DNA of 64,000 nucleotides from DASSQJ01 sp963726295 (GTDB lineage Bacteria > Actinomycetota > Actinomycetes > Actinomycetales > Dermatophilaceae): contig CAVSBW010000002.1 of NCBI GenBank assembly GCA_963726295.1, forward strand, positions 310,001 through 374,000, given 5' to 3'. The notes below the pieces were generated by a model, which had not been told where the DNA came from, ran no database searches, and saw nothing but the letters and a program-made list of their open reading frames with translations. Positions 1 through 7,958 of the stretch are shown here, one piece after another (within the stretch, counting starts at the first letter, position 1; every line of letters begins with the position of its first letter). The position numbers were made by a program, and so were the translations under genes.

Positions 1-496
1 CGACGACCCGCACTCCCTTGCCGTCGTACCCGCCCCGCGGTGTCTTCGCGACCACCGGCCAGCCCACCTCGGCGCCGAAGGCCTCGACGTCGGCGACCGT
101 CCCGGCGCGCGCCCACCGGGGGCAGGGCACTCCGAGGGCGGTGAGCCGCTCGCGCATCGCGAGCTTGTCCTGCGCGTACCGCAGCGCCTCGGGATGCGGG
201 TGGAGCACCGCGCCGTCGGCCACCAGCTCGTCGAGCACCTCTCGGGGGACGTGCTCGTGGTCGAAGGTGACGACGTCGCACTCGGCCGCGAACCGGCGCA
301 CCGCTTCCGCGTCGGTGTGGGCGCCGACCGGGCTCGAGGGGATGACGAGAGCGGCGCTGGAGTCGTCGGCCTCGGCGAGCACGCTCAGGGTGAGGCCGAG
401 CTCGGCCGCCGGTCCGGCGCACATCCGCGCGAGCTGGCCACCGCCGATGACGCCGACCACGGGGAAGCCACCGGGGGCACGGCGAGGTCTGGTCAC
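1..496 (-). CDS. purK: N5-carboxyaminoimidazole ribonucleotide synthase, N-terminal part (PurK)
   Basis: ATP-grasp enzyme of purine biosynthesis that carboxylates aminoimidazole ribonucleotide with bicarbonate. Only the first ~165 residues lie in the window; the gene runs off the left edge. The N-terminal nucleotide-binding fold is clear: VVGVIGGGQLARM, then a segment reading CDVVTFDHEHVPREVLD, which matches the PurK pattern. The GTG start at 496 is chosen because a TATCCT -10 box lies 6 nt upstream, implying a leaderless mRNA. It is divergent from the GtrA gene, the same arrangement as purK/Rv3277 in mycobacteria (known synteny). Confidence 0.92.
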   Translation of the reverse strand, partial: MTRPRRAPGGFPVVGVIGGGQLARMCAGPAAELGLTLSVLAEADDSSAALVIPSSPVGAHTDAEAVRRFAAECDVVTFDHEHVPREVLDELVADGAVLHPHPEALRYAQDKLAMRERLTALGVPCPRWARAGTVADVEAFGAEVGWPVVAKTPRGGYDGKGVRVV

Positions 497-502
497 CGCC
501 TG

Positions 503-508
503 AGGATA
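503..508 (-). promoter_or_regulatory. -10 box of purK
   Basis: TATCCT on the minus strand, 6 nt before the GTG start at 496. The spacing predicts a leaderless transcript. Confidence 0.6.
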
Positions 509-522
509 TCGACGCCCGCGGT

Positions 523-528
523 TAGAGT
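523..528 (+). promoter_or_regulatory. -10 box of the GtrA gene
   Basis: TAGAGT, 6 nt before the GTG start at 535; predicts a leaderless transcript. It is separated by only 14 bp from the opposing purK -10 box. Confidence 0.6.
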
Positions 529-534
529 TTCCGG

Positions 535-1011
535 GTGACCACGCCCGACGCGCCTCCCTGGGGAGCCGTGAACCGGCTTCTCGACAAGGCCCGGGGCGCG
601 TTCGACGTCCTCTACCGCGAGATGATCAAGTTCGGGGTCGTCGGGGCGGTGGCCTTCGTCATCGACATCGGCGTGGCCAACCTCCTGTGGCACACGGTGC
701 TCCAGGACAAGGTCACCACGGCCAAGCTGATCTCCGGCGCCCTCGCCACCCTCGTGGCATGGGTCGGCAACCGGCAGTGGACCTTCCGCCACCGCCGCAG
801 CCGCCGCGTTCACCATGAGGTGGGGCTGTTCTTCGTGGTCAACATCGTGGCCCTCGGCATCGCGGCCGGGGTGCTCTTCGTCTCGCACAACATCCTGGGG
901 TTCACGACGACGCTCCAGGACAACCTGGCCACGATCCTCGGCATCGGCCTGGGCACCCTGTTCCGGTTCTGGGCCTACCGCAAGTTCGTCTTCGCCGGCG
1001 AGCCCCTCTGA
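535..1011 (+). CDS. GtrA family membrane protein
   Basis: 158-residue integral membrane protein with four predicted helices (about residues 34-54, 62-82, 98-118 and 128-150) and basic loops with the sequence VAWVGNRQWTFRHRRSRR between helices 2 and 3. This is the GtrA/DPMS family layout, thought to help move polyprenyl-linked sugars across the membrane or modify cell-wall glycans. The closing motif RFWAYRKFVF is typical. The GTG start fits the TAGAGT box 6 nt upstream. The substrate cannot be told from sequence. Confidence 0.88.
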   Translation: MTTPDAPPWGAVNRLLDKARGAFDVLYREMIKFGVVGAVAFVIDIGVANLLWHTVLQDKVTTAKLISGALATLVAWVGNRQWTFRHRRSRRVHHEVGLFFVVNIVALGIAAGVLFVSHNILGFTTTLQDNLATILGIGLGTLFRFWAYRKFVFAGEPL

Positions 1012-1020
1012 CCCCGGTTC

Positions 1021-1095
1021 CGCGGAGTCAGGAGGATCCCGCCCGGTCATGGCGCAACACCATCCTGAGTCGGCTGGGTCCTCCTGACCCCGCGG
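1021..1095. repeat. 75-bp palindromic element, copy 1
   Basis: Imperfect inverted repeat whose outer arms begin CGCGGAGTCAGGAGGA and end TCCTCCTGACCCCGCG. It lies between the convergent GtrA and histidine kinase genes and is followed by a G-rich stretch. Two further 75-bp copies occur at 23382-23456 and 56227-56301. It may act as a two-way terminator or be a REP/MITE-like mobile palindrome. Confidence 0.85.
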
Positions 1096-1172
1096 GAGGG
1101 GTGGGGCGGTGAGGCCCCCGCGGGAGAGGTGGGGGCGGTGCGGCCGCCGCGGGCCGCTGCGGGCCGGGGCGG

Positions 1173-2159
1173 TCAGGCGTCGTCGGCCGCCGAGAGGAAC
1201 AGCGCGAACACCGCCGGGCGAGCGCTGACCAGCTCGAGCCGCCCGCCGGCGGCCTCGGCCAGGTCGCGGGCCAGGGAGAGACCGAGCCCGCTGCCGGTCG
1301 AGGAGACCGACCGTTCGAACACGTGGGGGGCGATCGTGGCCGGCACGCCCTCCCCGGCGTCGGTCACCTCGATGACCACCGACGGGCCGGAGCGGCGCGC
1401 GGCGACCTCCACCGTGCCGCGGCCGTGGGAGAGCGAGTTCTCCAGGAGCGTCGTGAGGATCTGGCCGAGAGCCACTGGCGTGGCGCGCACCCGCAGCCCG
1501 CGCTCCCCGCTGACCAGGATGCTGCGCCGCGCGCCGGCGAACGCGGGCTGCCACTCGCGCTGCAGGGAGGCCAGCACCGAGTCGAGGGAGACCGCCGGGC
1601 TCGCCCCGACCCCGCTGCGGGTGCGGCTCATCAGGTCGTCGACGACCCGGCTGAGCCGCTCCACCTGCGCGATCGCGATGGTCGACTCCTCGGCGACCAC
1701 CGCGAGGTCGTCGGTGGCTGCGATCTCCTCGAGGCGCATGAGGAGGGCGGTCAGCGGGGTGCGCAGCTGGTGGGATGCGTCGGCCGCGAAGTCGCGCTCG
1801 GAGGCCAGCCGCCGGGCGGTGTGCTGGGCACCCCGGACGAGGGCGTCGTCGAGCCGGTCGACCTCGTCGATGCCGGTGGTCAGCGGGCTGGGCCGGGTGT
1901 CACCGCCGGAGAGACGCTCGACCCGCTGGCGGAGCATGTCGAGGGTCCGGCCGAGCCGGTCCGCGTGGCGCAGGGCCACCAGCGACGCCGCGAGCACACC
2001 GATGACACCGGCTGCCGCGAGGGTGCCGAAGAGCAGGACGGGGCTCCCGTCCAGGCGCCCGGCCGGCTCTGCCCAGGCGAAGAGGGCGACACCCGCGAGC
2101 ACGGCGACGAGCGTCGCGGCCACCGCCTCCAGGGCGACGACGAGGATGACACGCCGCAC
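1173..2159 (-). CDS. Two-component sensor histidine kinase
   Basis: 328-residue membrane kinase. Two N-terminal helices (about 4-28 and 42-64) flank a very short outer loop, so sensing is probably within or near the membrane. HAMP-like linker, then the H box DASHQLRTPLTAL with the phospho-accepting His, N box LLENSLSHG, G1 box DAGEGVP and G2 box GSGLGLSLA. The GTG start at 2159 lies 7 nt after the stop of the response regulator, so the two are one transcription unit. The signal is unknown. Confidence 0.92.
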   Translation of the reverse strand: MRRVILVVALEAVAATLVAVLAGVALFAWAEPAGRLDGSPVLLFGTLAAAGVIGVLAASLVALRHADRLGRTLDMLRQRVERLSGGDTRPSPLTTGIDEVDRLDDALVRGAQHTARRLASERDFAADASHQLRTPLTALLMRLEEIAATDDLAVVAEESTIAIAQVERLSRVVDDLMSRTRSGVGASPAVSLDSVLASLQREWQPAFAGARRSILVSGERGLRVRATPVALGQILTTLLENSLSHGRGTVEVAARRSGPSVVIEVTDAGEGVPATIAPHVFERSVSSTGSGLGLSLARDLAEAAGGRLELVSARPAVFALFLSAADDA

Positions 2160-2166
2160 CCGACGC

Positions 2167-2847
2167 TCACTCCTCCGGGGCGTCGAAGCGGAAGCCCAGA
2201 CCCCTGATGGTCGTGATGTACCGCGGGTGCGCAGCGTCGTCCCCGAGCTTTCGCCGCAGCACGGAGATGTGCATGTCGAGCGTCTTCGTGGAGCCGTACC
2301 AGGCGCTGTCCCAGACGTCGCGCATCAGCTTCTCGCGGGAGACGACCTTGCCCTCGTTGGCCACGAGCACGCGGAGCAGCTCGAACTCCTTGCCGGTGAG
2401 CGCGACCTCCTCCCCGCGCAGGAACACCCGGCGGCCGTCGGGGTCGATGTGCAGAAGCGGCTCCCCGCCGTTCTCGACGGCCTCGACGACCCCACGGCGC
2501 AGGAGGGCCCGCGTGCGGGCCAACAGCTCGGCGAGGCGGAAGGGCTTGGTCACGTAGTCGTCGGCCCCGGCGTCGAGCCCGACCACGGTGTCGACCTCGT
2601 CGGCGCGGGCGGTGAGCACGAGGACCGGCACGCTGCTCCCCTCCTGGCGCAGCCGGCGGCAGACCTCGAGGCCGTCCATCTTGGGCAGGCCGAGGTCGAG
2701 GACGAGCAGGTCGGGCTGCTTGAGCCCCTCCGTCAGCGCGGACTCGCCGTCGGTGCAGACGTCGACCTCGTACCCTTCCCGGCGCAGCGCGCGGGCCAGG
2801 GGGTCGGAGATCGCCGGGTCGTCCTCGGCGAGGAGCACCTTGGTCAT
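2167..2847 (-). CDS. OmpR/PhoB-type response regulator
   Basis: 226 residues. Receiver domain with acidic D9/D10, phospho-accepting D51 in LLVLDLGLPK, T79 and K101 (KPF); then a winged-helix DNA-binding domain (about 130-224) ending in YITTIRGLGFRFD. The ATG at 2847 is chosen because TACGAT lies 6 nt upstream, a leaderless promoter inside the short gap after the cyclase gene. It partners the adjacent kinase. The frame stays open upstream, but that part shows no receiver homology. Confidence 0.93.
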   Translation of the reverse strand: MTKVLLAEDDPAISDPLARALRREGYEVDVCTDGESALTEGLKQPDLLVLDLGLPKMDGLEVCRRLRQEGSSVPVLVLTARADEVDTVVGLDAGADDYVTKPFRLAELLARTRALLRRGVVEAVENGGEPLLHIDPDGRRVFLRGEEVALTGKEFELLRVLVANEGKVVSREKLMRDVWDSAWYGSTKTLDMHISVLRRKLGDDAAHPRYITTIRGLGFRFDAPEE

Positions 2848-2853
2848 GGGGGG

Positions 2854-2859
2854 ATCGTA
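2854..2859 (-). promoter_or_regulatory. -10 box of the response regulator operon
   Basis: TACGAT on the minus strand, 6 nt before the ATG at 2847. It would allow the two-component pair to be expressed apart from the upstream birA-cyclase genes. Confidence 0.5.
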
Positions 2860-2872
2860 ACCACGCCGGGGC

Positions 2873-3961
2873 TCAGCCGCCGTCCGAGTCGGCGGCGCGG
2901 CGCCCTCCGGGTGCACGCCCGAGCTCGTGGAGCGTCACCACCCCGATGCCGCGCAGCATCCGCCGGCGTCGCTCCGTGGCCGTGAACCCGGAGACGGCCC
3001 GCAGCGCCGTCGCCATGGCGTCGTCGACGTAGACGGTGCCCGAGGGGGTCACCGCGGTGATCCGGCTCGCCTTGTTGACCGTCATCCCGAAGACGTCGCC
3101 GAGGCGCGAGACGACCCGGCCGTGGGCCAGCCCGACGCGCACCGGCGGCACGATGTCGTCCTCGGCCATGGCATCGACGAGGTCGAGGGCGATGGCCGAG
3201 GCGGCCGCGACCTCGGTGTGGACGAAGAGCACCTCGTCGCCCACCGTCTTGATGACCCGGCCTCCGTGCTCGGTGACGACATCGCTGGCCAGCAGCTCGA
3301 ACCGCTGGACCAGCCGAGCGAGCTGGCGCTCGCTCATCCGCCGGACGTAGGAGGTGAACGACACGAGGTCGGCGAAGCCCACCGCCCGCAGCGGCGCCGA
3401 CGGGTCCTGGCGCACGGAGGGGTCGGCGTCGGCGAGCATCCGGTGCACCGCTCCGGTGAGGTGGCGGCGCCAGACGTAGACGAGGAGCGGCTCGAGGTCC
3501 TCGCTGATCCGTGCCAGCAGGTTCGCCGCGTCGGTGGCCACGCCCTGCTCGGGCACCGACCGGCTGTCCTTCCCCTCCAGCTCCTCGCTGAACGGCGAGG
3601 TCAGCGACTCCGCGACCAGCTGGGTCTGCCACACGGCGAGGCGGTCGGCGGTGCGAGCGAGGGCCCGGGTCATGCCGAGCGCGAGCTCCTCACTGACCTC
3701 CCCCTCCTCGATCATCCGCGACACCCGGCCGAGGGCCTCGCGGTCGGCCTCGGTGAACATCGCCTCGTCCTCGTTCGCCAGCTGGAGGCCCATCGCGTGC
3801 CAGAAGGCCCGCGCCCGCGCCGCGGGCACCCCCGCCCCCCGGGACACCTCGGCCCGGGTGATGGAGGCGGACCGGCCGAGGAGGGCCCGCTCAACGACCT
3901 CGGGCAGGTCGTTGGAGCCCCGGCGGGCGGCGACACCCTCGTGGTGCTCGGTGTCGGACAT
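2873..3961 (-). CDS. Class III adenylate/guanylate cyclase
   Basis: 362 residues. The C-terminal cyclase domain (about 185-345) holds the two metal-binding Asp (FADLVSFT and KTVGDEVLF), the purine-selecting Lys (IKTVGDE) and Asp (RLGDVFG), and the transition-state Asn/Arg in TVNKASR, so it should be active, probably making cAMP. The N-terminal ~180 residues have no membrane helix and resemble the regulatory domain of mycobacterial Rv1264/Rv2212 cyclases, which respond to pH or lipids (family knowledge, moderate match). ATG at 3961 has a GGAGGGGG ribosome site and lies 10 nt after birA, so the genes are probably co-transcribed. Confidence 0.88.
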   Translation of the reverse strand: MSDTEHHEGVAARRGSNDLPEVVERALLGRSASITRAEVSRGAGVPAARARAFWHAMGLQLANEDEAMFTEADREALGRVSRMIEEGEVSEELALGMTRALARTADRLAVWQTQLVAESLTSPFSEELEGKDSRSVPEQGVATDAANLLARISEDLEPLLVYVWRRHLTGAVHRMLADADPSVRQDPSAPLRAVGFADLVSFTSYVRRMSERQLARLVQRFELLASDVVTEHGGRVIKTVGDEVLFVHTEVAAASAIALDLVDAMAEDDIVPPVRVGLAHGRVVSRLGDVFGMTVNKASRITAVTPSGTVYVDDAMATALRAVSGFTATERRRRMLRGIGVVTLHELGRAPGGRRAADSDGG

Positions 3962-3971
3962 CCCCCTCCTC

Positions 3972-4739
3972 TCAGCGGTTGCGCACGTGGACGACGTCAC
4001 CGGCGGAGACGAGCACGTCACCCGCCGGGGTGAGGAGGGCCAGTCTGCCCTCGTCGTCGACCGCTGTCGCCCTGCCCCTGAGCACCGAGCCGTCGGGTCC
4101 GTGGACCTCCACGGCCTGCCCGACGGTCGCGCACACCTCCCGGTAGCCGGCGGTGGACGGGCCGGCAGGGCCGGTGTCCTCCCGCAGGACGCGGGCGAGG
4201 TGCACGAGGTAGGCGGTGAGCAGGTCGCCGCGGTCGACGCCGGGGTGGCCGGCAGCCCGCAGCGAGGTGGCCGTGTCCACGGGGAGGTCGGCCCGGTCCG
4301 CGCCGACGTTGAGCCCGAGACCGACCACGACCCCCTCGGGCACCCACTCGCAGAGGATGCCCGCGAGCTTGCGGTCGTCGTCGGACGGCACGAGGACGTC
4401 GTTGGGCCACTTGAGCGTGGTGACCAGGCCCGAGACCTCCTCGACGGCGCGCCTCACGGCCAGCCCCGTCAGGAGCGGCACCCACCCCGGGCCGGAGGGT
4501 GGGACGGGGACGAGCACCGACACCGCGAGCGACGTGCCCGGCGTCGTGGTCCACGCCCGCCCGAGCCGCCCGCGCCCCCTGTCCTGCCGTTCGGCCGCGA
4601 CGACGCGCCAGGGCACCGGGCCGCCCCGCACGACGTCGTTGGTGGACCCGACGGCCGCCAGCACCTCCACCGGGAGCCACGGGTCGCCGGGGTGCACCGA
4701 GGCCGCGACGAGCGGCGCCGGGCGGGGGTCATCGCTCAC
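3972..4739 (-). CDS. birA: Biotin--[acetyl-CoA-carboxylase] ligase (BirA, catalytic form)
   Basis: 255 residues. Attaches biotin to the carboxylase carrier domain, here most likely K553 of the alpha chain encoded at 30.9 kb. The biotinyl-AMP motif GRGRLGRAW and the KWPNDVL motif are present; the C-terminal SH3-like domain follows. There is no N-terminal HTH, so it is a class I ligase and not a biotin repressor. GTG at 4739 is chosen from TAGCCT 7 nt upstream. It is divergent from pccB with 23 bp between the starts, as in mycobacterial birA/accD5. Confidence 0.92.
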   Translation of the reverse strand: MSDDPRPAPLVAASVHPGDPWLPVEVLAAVGSTNDVVRGGPVPWRVVAAERQDRGRGRLGRAWTTTPGTSLAVSVLVPVPPSGPGWVPLLTGLAVRRAVEEVSGLVTTLKWPNDVLVPSDDDRKLAGILCEWVPEGVVVGLGLNVGADRADLPVDTATSLRAAGHPGVDRGDLLTAYLVHLARVLREDTGPAGPSTAGYREVCATVGQAVEVHGPDGSVLRGRATAVDDEGRLALLTPAGDVLVSAGDVVHVRNR

Positions 4740-4746
4740 ACGGCCA

Positions 4747-4752
4747 AGGCTA
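4747..4752 (-). promoter_or_regulatory. -10 box of birA
   Basis: TAGCCT on the minus strand, 7 nt before the GTG at 4739. It shares two base pairs with the opposing pccB -10 box. Confidence 0.6.
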
Positions 4753-4756
4753 GGCT
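4751..4756 (+). promoter_or_regulatory. -10 box of pccB-accE
   Basis: TAGGCT, 6 nt before the ATG at 4763. It overlaps the birA -10 box by 2 bp, so RNA polymerase could not occupy both at once. Confidence 0.6.
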
Positions 4757-4762
4757 CGGGGC

Positions 4763-6391
4763 ATGTCGACAAGCGACCCGCAGTCAATCGGCGGCACCGA
4801 CGTCCCACCCGACATCGACACCACGACCACCGCGGGCAAGCTCGCCGACCTCAAGCGCCGTGTGGCCGAGGTCGCCAACGCGGGGTCCGAGCGGGCCGTC
4901 GAGAAGCAGCACAAGCGCGGGAAGAAGACCGCCCGCGAGCGCCTGGAGCTGCTGCTCGACGAGGGGTCGTTCGTGGAGATGGACAAGTACGCGCGGCACC
5001 GGTCGGCGGCGTTCGGCCAGGACCGGAACCGCCCCTACGGCGACGGGGTCGTCTCGGGCTACGGCACCGTCGACGGCCGCACGGTCGCGGTCTTCGCCCA
5101 GGACTTCACCGTCTTCGGCGGCTCTCTCGGCGAGGTCTTCGGCGAGAAGATCGTCAAGATCATGGACTTCGCGATGAAGGTCGGCTGCCCGGTCGTGGGC
5201 CTCAACGACTCCGGCGGCGCCCGCATCCAGGAGGGCGTGGTCTCGCTCGGCCTCTACGGCGAGATCTTCCGCCGCAACGTGCACGCCTCGGGCGTCATCC
5301 CGCAGGTCTCGCTCATCATGGGCCCGTGCGCCGGCGGAGCCGTCTACTCTCCCGCGGTCACCGACTTCACCGTGATGGTCGACCAGACCTCGCACATGTT
5401 CATCACCGGTCCCGACGTCATCAAGACGGTCACCGGCGAGGACGTCGGGTTCGAGGAGCTCGGCGGTGCGCGCACCCACAACTCGAAGTCGGGCGTCGCG
5501 CACTACATGGGCACCGACGAGGACGACGCCATCGAGTACGTCAAGGCGCTCCTGTCGTACCTGCCGAGCAACAACATGGAGGACCCGCCCGTATTCGGCG
5601 AGGAGCTCGACCTCACGGTGACCGACGACGACCGGTTCCTCGACACGGTGATCCCGGACAGCCCGAACGTCCCCTACGACATGCATGCCGTCATCGAGAA
5701 GCTCCTCGACGACGGCGACTTCCTCGAGGTCCAGCCCCTCTTCGCCCCGAACATCATCACCGGGTTCGGGCGGATCGAGGGGCACTCGGTGGGGGTCGTG
5801 GCCAACAACCCGATGCAGTTCGCGGGCACCCTCGACATCGACGCCTCCGAGAAGGCGGCGCGCTTCGTGCGCACCTGCGACGCGTTCAACGTGCCGGTGC
5901 TCACCCTCGTCGACGTCCCCGGCTTCCTCCCCGGCACCGACCAGGAGTGGGACGGCATCATCCGGCGCGGGGCCAAGCTCATCTACGCGTACTCCGAGGC
6001 CACCGTGCCGCTCGTCACCGTCATCACCCGCAAGGCGTACGGCGGCGCGTACGACGTCATGGGGTCCAAGCACCTCGGCGCCGACATCAACCTCGCCTGG
6101 CCCACCGCGCAGATCGCCGTCATGGGCGCCCAGGGGGCCGTCAACATCCTCTACCGCAAGGAGCTGAGGCAGGTCGCGGAGGACGGGGAGTCGGTCGAGG
6201 ACGCGCGGTCCACGTTCATCCAGCAGTACGAGGAGGCCCTGGCCAACCCCTACGTCGCGGCCGAGCGCGGGTACATCGACACGGTCATCACCCCGTCGAA
6301 CACGCGGATGAACGTCACCAAGGCGATGCGCGCGCTCCGGAACAAGCGCGCCACGCTGCCGCCGAAGAAGCACGGGAACATCCCGCTCTGA
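4763..6391 (+). CDS. pccB: Acyl-CoA carboxylase beta subunit, propionyl-CoA type (PccB/AccD5)
   Basis: 542-residue carboxyltransferase that moves carboxyl from carboxybiotin to acyl-CoA, giving (methyl)malonyl-CoA for odd-chain and branched-chain metabolism and lipid synthesis. Both crotonase-like halves are present. In the substrate pocket D431 (GGAYDVMGSK) corresponds to Asp422 of Streptomyces PccB, the residue linked to propionyl-CoA use, whereas acetyl-CoA enzymes have Ile. Full length for the family. Its stop overlaps the accE start (TGATG), and birA is divergent. Confidence 0.95.
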   Translation: MSTSDPQSIGGTDVPPDIDTTTTAGKLADLKRRVAEVANAGSERAVEKQHKRGKKTARERLELLLDEGSFVEMDKYARHRSAAFGQDRNRPYGDGVVSGYGTVDGRTVAVFAQDFTVFGGSLGEVFGEKIVKIMDFAMKVGCPVVGLNDSGGARIQEGVVSLGLYGEIFRRNVHASGVIPQVSLIMGPCAGGAVYSPAVTDFTVMVDQTSHMFITGPDVIKTVTGEDVGFEELGGARTHNSKSGVAHYMGTDEDDAIEYVKALLSYLPSNNMEDPPVFGEELDLTVTDDDRFLDTVIPDSPNVPYDMHAVIEKLLDDGDFLEVQPLFAPNIITGFGRIEGHSVGVVANNPMQFAGTLDIDASEKAARFVRTCDAFNVPVLTLVDVPGFLPGTDQEWDGIIRRGAKLIYAYSEATVPLVTVITRKAYGGAYDVMGSKHLGADINLAWPTAQIAVMGAQGAVNILYRKELRQVAEDGESVEDARSTFIQQYEEALANPYVAAERGYIDTVITPSNTRMNVTKAMRALRNKRATLPPKKHGNIPL

Positions 6392-6606
6392 TGGCCGACC
6401 AGAACGCGCAGCAGGCAGCGGCGGTGCGGGTCCGGGGCCACGCGACGCCCGAGGAGGTCGCCGCGGTCCTCGCCCTGCTCGCTGCCGCCGGCGGGGACGC
6501 CGAGGAGGCGGAGCGGCCGACGTCGCGGTGGGCCCCCCGCGGTGCGGTCGTGCGCCGGCCCCTCGACCACGGCCCGGGGGCCTGGCGGAGCACCTACCGG
6601 GGCTAG
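6391..6606 (+). CDS. accE: Acyl-CoA carboxylase epsilon subunit
   Basis: 71-residue small subunit found only in actinobacterial acyl-CoA carboxylases, where it stimulates the alpha-beta complex. Family marks: RVRGHATPEEVAAVLALL near the N-terminus, then W..RGAVVRRPL and the C-terminal GPGAWRSTYRG. The ATG at 6391 overlaps the pccB stop by one base, indicating translational coupling. Ends 4 nt into the 3' end of the convergent decarboxylase-like gene. Confidence 0.92.
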   Translation: MADQNAQQAAAVRVRGHATPEEVAAVLALLAAAGGDAEEAERPTSRWAPRGAVVRRPLDHGPGAWRSTYRG

Positions 6607-7958
6607 GAGGCCGGGCTGCCCGCGCCGCGCGACCACTGGCGCACGACGTCCTCGGCGTGCTCGCGCTCGCGCAGCACGGTCAGGCGGGGGGTGGTGCCAC
6701 CGTCGCGGTAGCCGATCACCGCCGGCATCCCGCGGTTGCAGTGCCGCGACCACATGCTCATCGTGTAGGCGCCGACGTCGTGGACGACGAGCCAGTCGCC
6801 CGCCTCGAGCCCGGGCAGCCGGGCGTCGCGCGAGACGACGTCACCGGCGAAGCACAGCGGACCGCTGACGATCCACGCCTCCGAGGGCACCGCGCCCGGC
6901 TCGCCGCGCTCGGCGGCGCCGCCGTCCTCGACGGCCACGGTGGCCAGTCGTGAGATGCGGTGGCGCCAGTGGCCGGGCTGGTAGGCGGCGCGCATGAGGA
7001 AGTCGGCCCCGAGGTGGGTCACCGCCACCGGCTGCGCGAGCGCGCGGTTGACGTACTCGACCCGGTTGAGCGCCCACCCGCAGTTGGCGTGGAGTGCCCG
7101 GCCGAACTCGGTCACGAGTGTCGTGTCGTCGGCGAACAGGCTCGGGGCGAGCTCGCGGTAGCGACCGGCGAGGTCGGCGGGGTCCACCGCGGTCTCCCCG
7201 GTGTAGTTGGTCGTCGCGCCGCCACCGAGGTCGACAGTGTCGAGCTGGAATCGCCCGAGCCGCTCGTGCACGGCCTCGCGGAACTCGCTGACGACGCCCG
7301 CTGCGGCGGCGAGGGTCTCGACCGGCATCCCCTGCGACCCCACGTGGCTGTGGAGGCCGCGCAGCCACGGCCGCCCCCGGGCCCGGGTGGCGAGGGCGTC
7401 GGCGAGGGCGTCGGAGACCCGCTCGCCGAAGCGGGAGGACGGCGAGGCCACGCTCGTGGACTCGATGGTGCCGCTGCCGACTGCCGGGTTGACCCGCAGC
7501 CCCACGGTCGCGGTGGACGTCGGCATCTCGGCGTGGATCTCGATGATGCGGTCGAGCTCGTCGAGGCTGTCGGCGTTGACGTGGATGCCGGCGGCGAGCG
7601 CCCAGCCGATCTCGGTGCGGGTCTTGGCCGGGGAGTCGTAGACGACGCGCGCCGGTGGGCAGCCGGCGGCCAGCGCGAGCGCGACCTCCTCCCATGAGGC
7701 AGCCTCGAGCCCGGTGCCCCGCTCCACGCAGGCGCGGAGCACCTCGACGAGCGGGTTCGCCTTGACCGCCACCGTGTGCACCGCCGTGGCCGGGAAGGCG
7801 GCCCTCAGCTCGCCGATGCGGGCGTCGAGCAGGTCGAGGTCGTGGAAGACGACGGCGCCGACGTCGGGCCCGACCAGGCCCCCCGAGAGGGCCGCGTCCG
7901 CGACCCGCGCGACGACCGCGCCGCTCGGCCGCTCCAGCCAGCTGCTCACGCCCGTCAC
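6603..7958 (-). CDS. Fold type III PLP-dependent decarboxylase-like protein
   Basis: 451 residues, related to diaminopimelate/ornithine-type decarboxylases. PLP lysine K66 in AVKANP; His/Ser site HSHVGSQ; phosphate-binding glycine run DLGGG; FGR motif; active-site Cys C369 in GPLCFAGD, which acts across the dimer; GDWLVVHDVGAYTMSMW near the end. It departs from housekeeping LysA in several places, for example EFGR for EPGR, and it is paired with a fold type I PLP enzyme (GTGA overlap at 7955-7958), so a lysine role is unlikely. It probably decarboxylates or racemises an unidentified amino acid. Substrate unknown. Confidence 0.85.
   Translation of the reverse strand: MTGVSSWLERPSGAVVARVADAALSGGLVGPDVGAVVFHDLDLLDARIGELRAAFPATAVHTVAVKANPLVEVLRACVERGTGLEAASWEEVALALAAGCPPARVVYDSPAKTRTEIGWALAAGIHVNADSLDELDRIIEIHAEMPTSTATVGLRVNPAVGSGTIESTSVASPSSRFGERVSDALADALATRARGRPWLRGLHSHVGSQGMPVETLAAAAGVVSEFREAVHERLGRFQLDTVDLGGGATTNYTGETAVDPADLAGRYRELAPSLFADDTTLVTEFGRALHANCGWALNRVEYVNRALAQPVAVTHLGADFLMRAAYQPGHWRHRISRLATVAVEDGGAAERGEPGAVPSEAWIVSGPLCFAGDVVSRDARLPGLEAGDWLVVHDVGAYTMSMWSRHCNRGMPAVIGYRDGGTTPRLTVLREREHAEDVVRQWSRGAGSPAS

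Noticed and set aside
3972..4739. BirA as a DNA-binding repressor
   Set aside because: No N-terminal helix-turn-helix; the protein begins directly with the ligase domain.
4216..6606. 796-residue plus-strand frame over pccB
   Set aside because: Arg/His/Pro-rich shadow translation of birA (antisense) and pccB; shares its stop with accE, which is the real 71-residue product at the end.
6603..7958. Naming the fold type III enzyme lysA
   Set aside because: Key motifs differ (EFGR, GPLCFAGD) and it is paired with another PLP enzyme, not with lysine or arginine-tRNA genes.
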